A stretch of 64,000 nt of DNA from AC-51 sp036265325 (GTDB lineage Bacteria; Actinomycetota; UBA4738; HRBIN12), in the NCBI GenBank assembly GCA_036265325.1, contig DATAPH010000060.1, positions 17,809 through 81,808 on the forward strand, written 5' to 3'. Position numbers and translations under genes: made by a program. Positions 26,804 to 34,107 of the stretch are shown in pieces. Every line of letters starts with the position of its first letter. Position 1 is the first letter of the stretch. The notes below the pieces were generated by a model, which was given only the letters and a program-made list of their open reading frames with translations, searched no databases and was not told the origin of the DNA.

Positions 26804-27016
26804 CTAGTCCTGCTCGTACTTGAACGAGATGTTCACGCGCGAGCGGTACTGGGTGACGCGGCCGTCCTCGATCGTGACGTCGAGCTTGACGACCTCGCCG
26901 ACCCGCAGATCACGAACCGTCTGTGCCGCCGTCTCGACCGCGTGGCGCGTCGCGTCCTCCCAGGATTCACTGCTCGTGCCGATCACCTCGGTCACGCGAT
27001 AGATGCTGTCCGCCAT
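26804..27016 (-). CDS. dodecin flavin-binding protein
   Basis: A 70-residue dodecin. Such proteins form hollow dodecamers that store or buffer riboflavin, FMN or related flavins in the cytoplasm. The sequence has the family order: IYRVTEVIGTS, then SWEDATRHAVETAAQTV (helix), LRVGEVVKLDVTIEDG and the closing strand VTQYRSRVNISFKYE. The Trp in SESWEDA is the flavin-stacking residue. ATG 27016 has a good ribosome site (GGGAGG). The 170-nt gap to the lhr start shows nothing else I can support. Confidence 0.95.
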   Translation of the reverse strand: MADSIYRVTEVIGTSSESWEDATRHAVETAAQTVRDLRVGEVVKLDVTIEDGRVTQYRSRVNISFKYEQD

Positions 27017-27062
27017 CTGTGCCTCCCTTCCTGTGGTCCGCCTGATCCGGCGGAATGACGTT

Positions 27063-28487
27063 TCAGGCGGTGAACCGAGCGCCCAGCTCGAGCACGACCT
27101 CGGCGACGAGTTCCACGTCTTGTTCTCGAGCGCGCCAGTTCACGATCGCCGGGCGGAACGCGACCCGGCCGCCGTACACGGTCGAGCCGAAGAAGACGCG
27201 GCCGTCGGTGATCGCGACCTCGCCGATCCTCCGGTTGAGCGCGTCGAGCTCGGGACCGTCCTTCGAACCGGCCGGGCGGTAGCGGAAGCACACGACGTTG
27301 AGCGGCACGTCGGCCAGCCGCTCGAGCTCGGGCGCCTGGTCAACGACCCGGGTAAGATGCTGCGCGAGGTCGAGGTCGTGCTCGACGATCGCGCGATGCC
27401 CCTCGCGACCGTACGCGCGGAGCGTCGCCCACACGGGGAACGACCGCGCGCGGCGCGACATCTCCGGCCCGCGGTAGCCCCAGTTCGGCTGCGGCTCGTC
27501 GACATCCGGCAGGTACGCTGCTCCGGCGCCGCCAAAGACGGCGGGCAGCAGCGCCTGGTCGTGGACGAAGGCGAAGCCGTTCTCGTACGGCACGTTGAGC
27601 CACTTGTGGCCGTCGGCGATCACCGAGTCGGCTCGTTCGACCCCTTCGACCAGGTGCTTGGTACGCGACGACAGCCCGGCGAACAGCCCGAACGCTCCGT
27701 CGACGTGGAACCAGGCGTCGTATCGCTCCGCGAGGTCGGCCATCTCGTTGAGCGGATCGAAGTCGCCCGCGTTCACCTCGCCGGCGCTCCCGATCACGAT
27801 CGCTGGGCCGCCGTCGAGGTCCCGGAGCTTCGCCTCCATCGCGGCGAGGTCCACGCGACCGACATCGTCACGCGCGAGCTTCTGCACGCGTGCGCGGCCC
27901 ACGCCGAGCATCCCGAGCGCCTTGATGTCGCTCGGATGCGTGTAGCCGCCGCCGAGCACGGTGACTGGCGGCGCTGCCGCCACGCCGAGCTCGTCGACGT
28001 CGATCCCGGTGCGCTCGGCGCACCACCGGCGCGCGCACGCGAGCGCCACGAAGTTGGCCATGGTCGCGCCCGTCGTCAGGACGCCGCCCATCGACGCGGG
28101 CAAGCCGAACAACTCCTTCAACCACTCGATCGAGACTTGTTCCAGCCGCGCGGCGAGCGGTGTCGACACCCACGCGCCGGGGTTCTGATCGGTGGTTGCG
28201 GCCAGCCAGTCGGCGCCCAGCGACGCCGGCGTCGCGCCGCCATCGACGAAATGGAAGAACTTCGGCCCGGCCGAGTGCACCGCGCCATCGAACCCGGCGA
28301 CGAGCTCCTCGAGGGCTTGGATCGCGCCGACGCCTTGCTCGGGAAGCGGCCCGCCGAAGGTCGCGGCGACCTCGTCGGCGCGGGGGTCTCGAACCGGGCG
28401 GTCGGCGAGCGTGTCGAGGTACTCGGCCGCCTCGCGCGCGGTGAAGTCGACGACCTTCTGGAGCTCGGCCGGGTCCGGCATGCCCAT
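27063..28487 (-). CDS. PLP-dependent group II decarboxylase
   Basis: A 474-residue pyridoxal-phosphate enzyme of the aromatic-L-amino-acid/glutamate decarboxylase family. The cofactor lysine is in ADGHKWLNVPY (about Lys294), preceded by HVDGAFG (the Asp that pairs with the pyridine N) and TTGATMANFVAL (phosphate-binding region). The family decarboxylates aromatic or acidic amino acids to amines; some members are deaminating oxidases. ATG 28487 has TAGACT 8 nt upstream and no ribosome site; ATG 28481 is the alternative. Divergent from the PuuD-like gene. A second paralogue lies at 34104-35519. The substrate is probably an aromatic amino acid, inferred from context. Confidence 0.88.
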   Translation of the reverse strand: MGMPDPAELQKVVDFTAREAAEYLDTLADRPVRDPRADEVAATFGGPLPEQGVGAIQALEELVAGFDGAVHSAGPKFFHFVDGGATPASLGADWLAATTDQNPGAWVSTPLAARLEQVSIEWLKELFGLPASMGGVLTTGATMANFVALACARRWCAERTGIDVDELGVAAAPPVTVLGGGYTHPSDIKALGMLGVGRARVQKLARDDVGRVDLAAMEAKLRDLDGGPAIVIGSAGEVNAGDFDPLNEMADLAERYDAWFHVDGAFGLFAGLSSRTKHLVEGVERADSVIADGHKWLNVPYENGFAFVHDQALLPAVFGGAGAAYLPDVDEPQPNWGYRGPEMSRRARSFPVWATLRAYGREGHRAIVEHDLDLAQHLTRVVDQAPELERLADVPLNVVCFRYRPAGSKDGPELDALNRRIGEVAITDGRVFFGSTVYGGRVAFRPAIVNWRAREQDVELVAEVVLELGARFTA

Positions 28488-28495
28488 GGCCCCCG

Positions 28496-28537
28496 AGTCT
28501 ACGAGCGCGGGTCCGGAGGCAGGACCGCGCATATCCT
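28496..28537. promoter_or_regulatory. divergent leaderless promoters between decarboxylase and amidase genes
   Basis: On the minus strand TAGACT (28501-28496) lies 8 nt before ATG 28487. On the plus strand TATCCT (28532-28537) lies 6 nt before ATG 28544. The whole intergenic region is 56 bp, so both promoters are compact and probably co-regulated. Confidence 0.45.
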
Positions 28538-28543
28538 GGGTGG

Positions 28544-29302
28544 ATGGACCACGACCGGCCGCTCATCGCCGTTCCCGCGTACCGGCTCGGGCCCGGCCGC
28601 GTGGAGCGGTGGCCCGATGGCGGCTACGGCGTGCCCGCCCCGTACCTCGACGCGCTTCGGAGAGCCGGTGCGCGGACCGCGATCCTCGCGCCGGGCGAGG
28701 TGGCGGAACCCGGCGAACTCCTCGAGCCCTTCGACGGCTTGCTGCTCGTCGGTGGAGGCGACGTCGATCCTGTGCGGTACGGCGCCGAGCGCGGGGCGCA
28801 CGACTACGGCGTCGATCCGCAGCGCGACTCGTTCGAGATCGCGCTCGTGCATGCCGCCGATCGAGCGGCGATGCCGACCCTGTGCATCTGCCGCGGCGCG
28901 CAAGTGCTGAACGTGGCGTTCGGTGGGACGTTGCATCAGCACCTGCCCGAGATCGACGGGCTGCTCGAGCACGGCGTGCCGCTCGACGGCACAACATCTA
29001 TGCATGATGTCGAGACGGCGCAGCAGACGAAGCTCGGCGGCGCGACCGCCGCAGGATCGCTCCGCTGCTCGTCGCATCATCACCAGGGCATCGCGTCGGT
29101 CGGGACGGGCCTCACCGTCTCCGGACACAGCAGCGACGGACTGGTCGAGGCGATCGAGCGCGAGATGCCCGAGCCCGGATGGCTCCTCGGCGTCCAGTGG
29201 CATCCGGAAGAGACGGCGGCCGCTGATCCGTCGCAGCAGGGATTGTTCGACACGCTGGTTCGGCTGGCGGGAGATCGGGCCGTCAGCGCGAGCGCGACGT
29301 AG
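28544..29302 (+). CDS. gamma-glutamyl-gamma-aminobutyrate hydrolase (PuuD)-like class I amidotransferase
   Basis: A 252-residue class I glutamine-amidotransferase-like hydrolase. The nucleophile is Cys116 in CICRGAQVLNVAFGG, and the catalytic His and Glu are in GVQWHPEET. The oxyanion segment LLVGGGDVDP and the family block GTLHQHLPEI match PuuD, which hydrolyses gamma-glutamyl-GABA in the glutamylated putrescine pathway. Homologues also hydrolyse other gamma-glutamyl amides. A GS-like ligase that could make such amides is encoded at 31042. No ribosome site; the start is set by a -10 box 6 nt upstream. Confidence 0.88.
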   Translation: MDHDRPLIAVPAYRLGPGRVERWPDGGYGVPAPYLDALRRAGARTAILAPGEVAEPGELLEPFDGLLLVGGGDVDPVRYGAERGAHDYGVDPQRDSFEIALVHAADRAAMPTLCICRGAQVLNVAFGGTLHQHLPEIDGLLEHGVPLDGTTSMHDVETAQQTKLGGATAAGSLRCSSHHHQGIASVGTGLTVSGHSSDGLVEAIEREMPEPGWLLGVQWHPEETAAADPSQQGLFDTLVRLAGDRAVSASAT

Positions 29303-29305
29303 CCG

Positions 29306-30088
29306 TCAGACGCGTTCGCCGCCCACGAACGTCGCGGCAACGTGGCGCCAGTACGCGGCGATCGGTTCGACTGGCGCGAGCGAGCTGAGCTCTTCGCCCG
29401 GAGCGTCATGCACCTGGAGCTCGAACGAGCCCGTGTACGCCGGACCGGTCTCGACGTCTCGCGAGCGCAGGACGACCAGCTCGTCGAGCGCGTCGCCGCC
29501 ACCGTCGATCGCCGGCATCCACCGCGAGTGCAGCATCGGCAGCGCGTTGACGAACCCAGCCGTGTCGGCGTTGCCTTCGATCGTGAAGACGGCGTCGATG
29601 AGCCGGCGGTCGTTCGCGGCGAGCGTCGCGCCGATGCGCCCACCCGGCTCCAACCGCGGCCCCGCCTTGCCGATCGACGTCGGCCGCGTCATCCAGATCG
29701 ACCCGAGCTTCTTCGGATAGCCCTGGAACCAGCCGCGGGCCAGCGCGAAGTCCTTGTCGACCCAGATCAGGATGCACCGCGAGTACGTCTCGCCGTTGTG
29801 GCGGCATCGCACGACGATGAACGCCTCCTTGTATTGGGAGCGCACGGGATCGAGCAGTTCCGCGCCGTCGTCGCTGCACGATTGCCAGTCCGCGAAGACG
29901 ACGGCGACCGCATCGGGGTCGTCCTCGGCGGGCTCGACGCCGGCCGGCAGCCATCGCCGGACGGACCCCGCGGCCGCGCGGTATTCCATCGTCAGGACGT
30001 CGCCCGAGTAGTGCCACGGGGGAGCGGGAACGAGCGACGCCGCGCCTTCGGGTGAGCGTGGCGCGAGGAAGCCGCGGAGCTCAGCCAT
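29306..30088 (-). CDS. acetoacetate decarboxylase-family protein
   Basis: A 260-residue protein of the ADC fold. The typical Schiff-base lysine motif region is present in GYPKKLGSIWMTR (about residues 130-142). Earlier segments WHYSGDVLTMEYRA and IVVRCRHNGETYSRC also match. Besides acetoacetate decarboxylases, the family contains enzymes acting on aldol-type or ring-cleavage products, so the reaction here is uncertain. ATG 30088 begins the conserved MAELRGFL sequence; the longer open frame upstream is antisense to the next gene. The start has a TATTAT box 8 nt upstream and no ribosome site. Confidence 0.8.
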   Translation of the reverse strand: MAELRGFLAPRSPEGAASLVPAPPWHYSGDVLTMEYRAAAGSVRRWLPAGVEPAEDDPDAVAVVFADWQSCSDDGAELLDPVRSQYKEAFIVVRCRHNGETYSRCILIWVDKDFALARGWFQGYPKKLGSIWMTRPTSIGKAGPRLEPGGRIGATLAANDRRLIDAVFTIEGNADTAGFVNALPMLHSRWMPAIDGGGDALDELVVLRSRDVETGPAYTGSFELQVHDAPGEELSSLAPVEPIAAYWRHVAATFVGGERV

Positions 30089-30095
30089 CGGGGCG

Positions 30096-30102
30096 GATAA
30101 TA
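30096..30102. promoter_or_regulatory. overlapping divergent -10 elements
   Basis: The only 19 bp between two divergent start codons (30088 and 30108) contain GATAAT (30096-30101) 6 nt before the plus-strand ATG, and TATTAT (30102-30097) 8 nt before the minus-strand ATG. The two -10 boxes occupy the same bases. Both transcripts would be leaderless, and only one polymerase could bind at a time. Confidence 0.5.
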
Positions 30103-30107
30103 CGTCG

Positions 30108-30953
30108 ATGGAGACGCGCCGCATCGTTCTGCAAGGTCGTCCCGTGACGGTGACCCGCGAAGGCGACGAGCTCGTCACCGACGACGGCGAGCGCGTCGCG
30201 ATCGACGCGGGACAGCACCTTCCTCCCACCGAGCCGTCGAAGATCATCTGCGTGCATCTCAACTACGAGAGCCGGCGCGCCGAGTTCCAGGCGACGCTCG
30301 CGGCGGCCCCGACGTATTTCCACAAGCCGGTGAGCGCGCTCAACCATCACGAGGGCGATGTGGTGCGGCCCCCTCGATGCCGCTACCTCAACTACGAGGG
30401 CGAGATCGCGATCGTGATCGGCCAGCGCACGCTGCATGTCTCGCCCAGCGAGGCCGAACAACGGATCCTCGGCTACACGGTCGCGAACGATTACGGGTTG
30501 CACGACTTCCGCGACACCGATGCGGGCTCGATGCTTCGCGTGAAGGGCTCCGACACGCTGTGTCCGCTCGGACCGGGCCTCGTCACCGACTGGGACTTCC
30601 GCGGCAAGCAGATCGAGACCCGCGTCAACGGTGAGATCCAACAGGCAGGATCGACCGACGAGATGATCTGGGACATGCCGTATCTCGTCGCTGACATCGC
30701 GCGCACCATCACCCTTGAGCCCGGCGACGTGATCCTCTCGGGCACGCCGGCCAACTCGCGTCCCGTGGAGCCCGGCGACGTGGTTGAGGTCGAGGTTGAG
30801 GGCTTAGGAACGCTGCGGAACACGATCGTCGAGGGTGACGTCGCGGTCCGCGACGATGTCGGCGCGCAGCCGAGCTCCTCCGAAGAGGTCGAATCGACGG
30901 CGTTCGGCGGCGACTGGGAGTTCCGCGGCATCCGTCCGCCCATGAAAACCTGA
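30108..30953 (+). CDS. FAH-family protein, HpaG-like decarboxylase/isomerase
   Basis: A 281-residue fumarylacetoacetate-hydrolase-fold protein. Metal ligands are in the NYEGEIAIVIGQ motif (Glu) and GYTVANDYGLHDFRD (Asp). Segments HLNYESRRAEF, LRVKGSDTLCPLGPGLV and DVILSGTPANSRPVEPGD resemble the C-terminal half of HpaG/HpcE, which in homoprotocatechuate degradation decarboxylates and isomerises the ring-cleavage product. HpaD-, HpaE- and MarR-like genes lie within 10 kb, which supports this reading. ATG 30108 is leaderless by its -10 box. The general family also contains other hydrolases and decarboxylases, so the precise reaction is inferred. Confidence 0.8.
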   Translation: METRRIVLQGRPVTVTREGDELVTDDGERVAIDAGQHLPPTEPSKIICVHLNYESRRAEFQATLAAAPTYFHKPVSALNHHEGDVVRPPRCRYLNYEGEIAIVIGQRTLHVSPSEAEQRILGYTVANDYGLHDFRDTDAGSMLRVKGSDTLCPLGPGLVTDWDFRGKQIETRVNGEIQQAGSTDEMIWDMPYLVADIARTITLEPGDVILSGTPANSRPVEPGDVVEVEVEGLGTLRNTIVEGDVAVRDDVGAQPSSSEEVESTAFGGDWEFRGIRPPMKT

Positions 30954-30960
30954 CCCGGAG

Positions 30961-30991
30961 TATGCTCGGCCGAGGTAGATAGTTCGTATCC
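30961..30991 (+). promoter_or_regulatory. promoter and candidate MarR half-operator of the GS-P450 operon
   Basis: TATGCT (30961-30966) fits a -10 box. GTTCGTATCC follows at 30982-30991, near the expected transcription start. The same 10-mer occurs in the promoter of the facing HpaE operon (39460-39469), where it is half of a perfect palindrome. It is a candidate binding site for the MarR protein encoded between the two operons. Confidence 0.5.
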
Positions 30992-30994
30992 AAA

Positions 30995-31041
30995 GGAGTC
31001 GACCGAGGGAGTCGACCAAGGGAGTCGACCAAGGGAGTCGA
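30995..31041 (+). repeat. 13-bp tandem repeat in the leader of the GS-like gene
   Basis: GGAGTCGACC recurs at 30995-31004, 31008-31017 and 31021-31030, with a fourth truncated GGAGTCGA at 31034-31041. The period is 13 bp. Each unit contains GTCGAC (palindromic) and a GGAG that looks like a ribosome site; the last serves the GTG at 31042. No spacers of CRISPR type are present. Confidence 0.75.
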
Positions 31042-32346
31042 GTGGAGACGAACGGAACACGGCTTCGACTGCTGTGGTCGGACATCCACGGCATCGAGCG
31101 AGGCAAATACCTCTACGGCAACTGGGCGGAGCGTGGACGCGCCAACTTCTGTCTCGCGACCTTCCCGCTCACGTTCGACCGAGAGATCCTGCCGATCGAA
31201 GGGCTTGCCTTCGACGTCGGACTGCCCGACCTCGAAGCGACGATCGAGCCAGACAGCTTGCGGACCGGTTGGGAGCCGGAGACGACCGTCGGGATCGGGC
31301 GGCTCAGCCGGCTCGACGCGCCGCTCGCCGTCGATCCGCGGCATCTGTTGGAACAAGCCGTCGCCTCGTGGATCGCGCGCGGCCTCACGCCGCAGATCGC
31401 GTTCGAATTCGAGTTCTACTTGTTGCGACCGGATGGCGAGGATGGCTGGCTCCCACTCTCCACGCCGGGCTCACGCGTGTACGGAACAGGCATGGCCGTC
31501 GACCCAGACGGTGTCGTCGCCGAGATCGTCGCTGCGGCTGCTGCGGCCGGTCTGGATGTCGAGGCGTGGTGCACCGAGTTCGACGATTCGCAGTTCGAGG
31601 TCAACATCCGCTACCGCGACGCCGTCACCGCGGCCGACGACGCGTTCCTGTTCCGCGTGCTTGCGCACGAGATCGCCACGTCGCGTGGGCATCGCGCCAC
31701 GTTCATCGGGCGGCCGTTCGCCGAACGCGGTGGCTCGGGTCTGCACGTGAACATCAGCTTCTGGGACGCAGCCGGCACCAACGTGCTCTACGACCCGAGC
31801 GATGCCGAGGGCCTGAGCGATCTGGCGCGGAACTGCATGGCCGGGATGCTGGCCCATCACGAAGGAACGGCGGCGATCCTGGCGCCGACCGTGAACGCCT
31901 ACAAGCGCCTGCTGCCCGACATGATGAACGGCTACTGGGCGAACTGGGGGCACGACGATCGCACGGTGGCGATCCGGATCGGTCCCGACCGGGGTGACTC
32001 GACCCGCCTGGAGAACCGTGTGCCCGACGGCGCGTGCAACCCGTACCTCGCGGCTGCGGCCCTGCTCCACGCCTGCCGGTTCGGCGTCGAGGACGCGATG
32101 ACGATGCCCCCCGCACAGCCGATCGCGGCGCAGCCGACCGGCGATCACATCCCGGCGACGCTGGAGGCCGCCGTCGAGGCGATGGGCCGCGACGACCGGC
32201 TGTGCGACGCACTCGGGGCGCCGTTCGTCGATGCGTTCTCGCAGCTCAAGCTCGCAGAGTGGAAGCGGTACACGGAAGCGGTGGACGATCCGGCCACGTC
32301 GGATCCGACGCCGTGGGAGCTCGACTACTACACCCCGTTCTTCTGA
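31042..32346 (+). CDS. glutamine-synthetase-family gamma-glutamyl ligase
   Basis: A 434-residue GS-fold ligase, shorter and more divergent than nitrogen-assimilation GlnA. The beta-grasp N-terminus contains LLWSDIHGIERGKYL (about 8-22). Metal-binding Glu residues are in FEFEFYLL, and ATP/glutamate motifs include GLHVNIS and NRVPDGACNPYLAAAALL. Relatives (PuuA, IpuC, AtdA1/TdnQ) attach glutamate to amines such as putrescine, isopropylamine or aniline. The PuuD-like hydrolase upstream and the P450 immediately downstream support a role in amine catabolism, not ammonia assimilation. GTG 31042 uses the last repeat GGGAG as ribosome site. Confidence 0.85.
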   Translation: METNGTRLRLLWSDIHGIERGKYLYGNWAERGRANFCLATFPLTFDREILPIEGLAFDVGLPDLEATIEPDSLRTGWEPETTVGIGRLSRLDAPLAVDPRHLLEQAVASWIARGLTPQIAFEFEFYLLRPDGEDGWLPLSTPGSRVYGTGMAVDPDGVVAEIVAAAAAAGLDVEAWCTEFDDSQFEVNIRYRDAVTAADDAFLFRVLAHEIATSRGHRATFIGRPFAERGGSGLHVNISFWDAAGTNVLYDPSDAEGLSDLARNCMAGMLAHHEGTAAILAPTVNAYKRLLPDMMNGYWANWGHDDRTVAIRIGPDRGDSTRLENRVPDGACNPYLAAAALLHACRFGVEDAMTMPPAQPIAAQPTGDHIPATLEAAVEAMGRDDRLCDALGAPFVDAFSQLKLAEWKRYTEAVDDPATSDPTPWELDYYTPFF

Positions 32347-32356
32347 TGGAGCGTTC

Positions 32357-33607
32357 GTGACGGCCGTCCTCGATGGGATCGATCTGGCCGATCCCGACAA
32401 CTTCGTCGACGGGGTGCCCTACGACTGGTTCCGGCGACTGCGCGAGGAAGCGCCGGTCGCGTGGCATCCCGAGCCGGGATCGAACGCCGGATTCTGGGCG
32501 GTCACGCGCTACGACGACCTCGTCGCGATCCACATGGATTGGGCGACGTATTCGTCCGAGGTCGGCGCCGTCTCACTGGAAGAGCTCGATCCCGAGCAGC
32601 TCGAGATCCGGCGGTCCATGCTCGAGACCGACCCGCCACGGCACACGAAGCTCCGGTCGATCTGCGCCAAGCGGTTCAGCGCGCGCGGGGTGGGGCAGTA
32701 CGCCGACTGGATCCGAGACGTCGCACGCGAGGTGCTCGATGCGGCGCTGCTGAGCGACGAACCCTTCGACTTCGTCGGCTCGATCAGTCGCGAGCTGCCG
32801 ATCCGGTTCCTATGCTCGATCTTCACCGTGCCGCAAGAAGATGCGCCGCAGCTGATCTCGTGGGGCGACAAAATGATCGCGAACCAGGACCATGAGCTGT
32901 CCGCCGCGGTCATCGACAAGGTCGACACCGAGGAATACCGACTGCTGCCGTTCCGCTCGCCGGTCGCACGGGACGTGTTCGCGTACGCAGATGCGCAGGC
33001 CGACGAGCGACGTGCAGAACCGAGCGACGATGTGATCCAGGCGCTCGTCACCGCCCAGAACGAAGGCGTGCTGAACGAGCGCGAGTTCCACAACTACTTC
33101 TCGCTGCTGATGATCGCGGGCAACGAAACGACGCGGCACACGATCAGCGCCGGGATGCTGGCGCTGATGGCGAACCGCGACCAGATGCAGCTGTTGACCG
33201 ACGAGCCCGAGCGCATCCCCCTGGCCGTCGAAGAGATCCTTCGGTGGGCGACGCCGGTGCTGCATTTCCGCCGGACGGCGACCCGCGACGTCGAGCTGCG
33301 TGGGGAGACCATCCACGCTGGCGACAAGGTCGTAACGTGGTACATCAGCGCCAACCGCGACGAGGACGCCTTCGACGAGCCGGGCGCGTTCGACGTGACG
33401 CGCAAGCCGAACGACCACGTCACGTTTGGTCCGGGCGGTCCGCACTTCTGTCTCGGCGCGCACCTGGCACGCCTCGAGGCCACGATCCTGTTCGAGGAGC
33501 TGCTCCCGCGGATCCGGTCCATCGAGCTCGCCGGCCCGACCGAACGCATCCGCTCGAACTTCGTCAACGGCATCAAGCGGATGCCGGTGCGGATCGAAAC
33601 GCGCTAA
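32357..33607 (+). CDS. cytochrome P450
   Basis: A 416-residue soluble bacterial P450. The heme ligand is Cys365 in FGPGGPHFCLGAH; the I-helix oxygen-activation motif is AGNETTRHT; the K-helix Glu-x-x-Arg is in VEEILRW. It resembles the CYP124/125/142-like group in the heme region, although the context here is amine or aromatic catabolism. GTG 32357 has GGAG upstream and lies 10 nt after the GS stop, so both are co-transcribed. No dedicated ferredoxin or reductase gene is seen nearby; electrons must come from elsewhere. The hydroxylation or dealkylation substrate is unknown. Confidence 0.93.
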   Translation: MTAVLDGIDLADPDNFVDGVPYDWFRRLREEAPVAWHPEPGSNAGFWAVTRYDDLVAIHMDWATYSSEVGAVSLEELDPEQLEIRRSMLETDPPRHTKLRSICAKRFSARGVGQYADWIRDVAREVLDAALLSDEPFDFVGSISRELPIRFLCSIFTVPQEDAPQLISWGDKMIANQDHELSAAVIDKVDTEEYRLLPFRSPVARDVFAYADAQADERRAEPSDDVIQALVTAQNEGVLNEREFHNYFSLLMIAGNETTRHTISAGMLALMANRDQMQLLTDEPERIPLAVEEILRWATPVLHFRRTATRDVELRGETIHAGDKVVTWYISANRDEDAFDEPGAFDVTRKPNDHVTFGPGGPHFCLGAHLARLEATILFEELLPRIRSIELAGPTERIRSNFVNGIKRMPVRIETR

Positions 33608-34107
33608 GACCCGTCGCGGTCCTGGACGCTTCGTGACAACGATCTGAGCAACGACGCCAAACGGTCTTGATCGCGCTCGCCGAGCGTGCCGGCGATCGCC
33701 GTTTCCTCGGCGTTGAATCTCGGGAACAGGTGCTCGATCGTCGTGCGACCGGCCGGGGTGAGCGACACGAGGACACTCCGACCGTCGTCCGGGTCGGCGC
33801 GACGGGCGATCCACCCGCGGGCGTCGAGGGTCCGCAGCACCCCGGTCGCCGTCGGACGGCTGATCCCGACGGCCTCGGCGAACGCGTTCGCGCCGAGCTC
33901 TCCCCAGACCCACAGGACCCAGAGCGCGACGAACCCGGTCCACGACACTCGTTCGGTCGCGAGCACCTTCCCCTCCATATGCCGGCGAACCGCGGCCGCG
34001 CTCCGGAACAGATTCGAGATCGCCCACATCGCGCGGAAGTCCAGCTGCCGGTCGCCGAGCGTCTCCAGAACCTTGCGTTCTGCGGGCAGCAGGTCGTCCG
34101 CGCTCAT
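33604..34107 (-). CDS. MarR-family transcriptional regulator
   Basis: A 167-residue winged-helix regulator. The recognition helix region is ANAFAEAVGISRPTATGVLRTL (read in two halves), followed by the wing ARRADPDDGRSVLVSLTPAGRTTIE, the classical MarR signature. HpaR/HpcR, which represses homoprotocatechuate operons, is of this family. It is the last gene of the five-gene minus-strand operon (ATG overlaps the decarboxylase stop by ATGA) and converges with the P450 gene. Candidate operators are GTTCG-N4-CGAAC at 39460-39473 and its partial copy at 30982. Its inducer is likely an aromatic intermediate. Confidence 0.92.
   Translation of the reverse strand: MSADDLLPAERKVLETLGDRQLDFRAMWAISNLFRSAAAVRRHMEGKVLATERVSWTGFVALWVLWVWGELGANAFAEAVGISRPTATGVLRTLDARGWIARRADPDDGRSVLVSLTPAGRTTIEHLFPRFNAEETAIAGTLGERDQDRLASLLRSLSRSVQDRDGS

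Noticed and set aside
30995..31041. Tandem repeats considered as a CRISPR array
   Set aside because: The period is only 13 bp, there are no spacers and no cas genes nearby.
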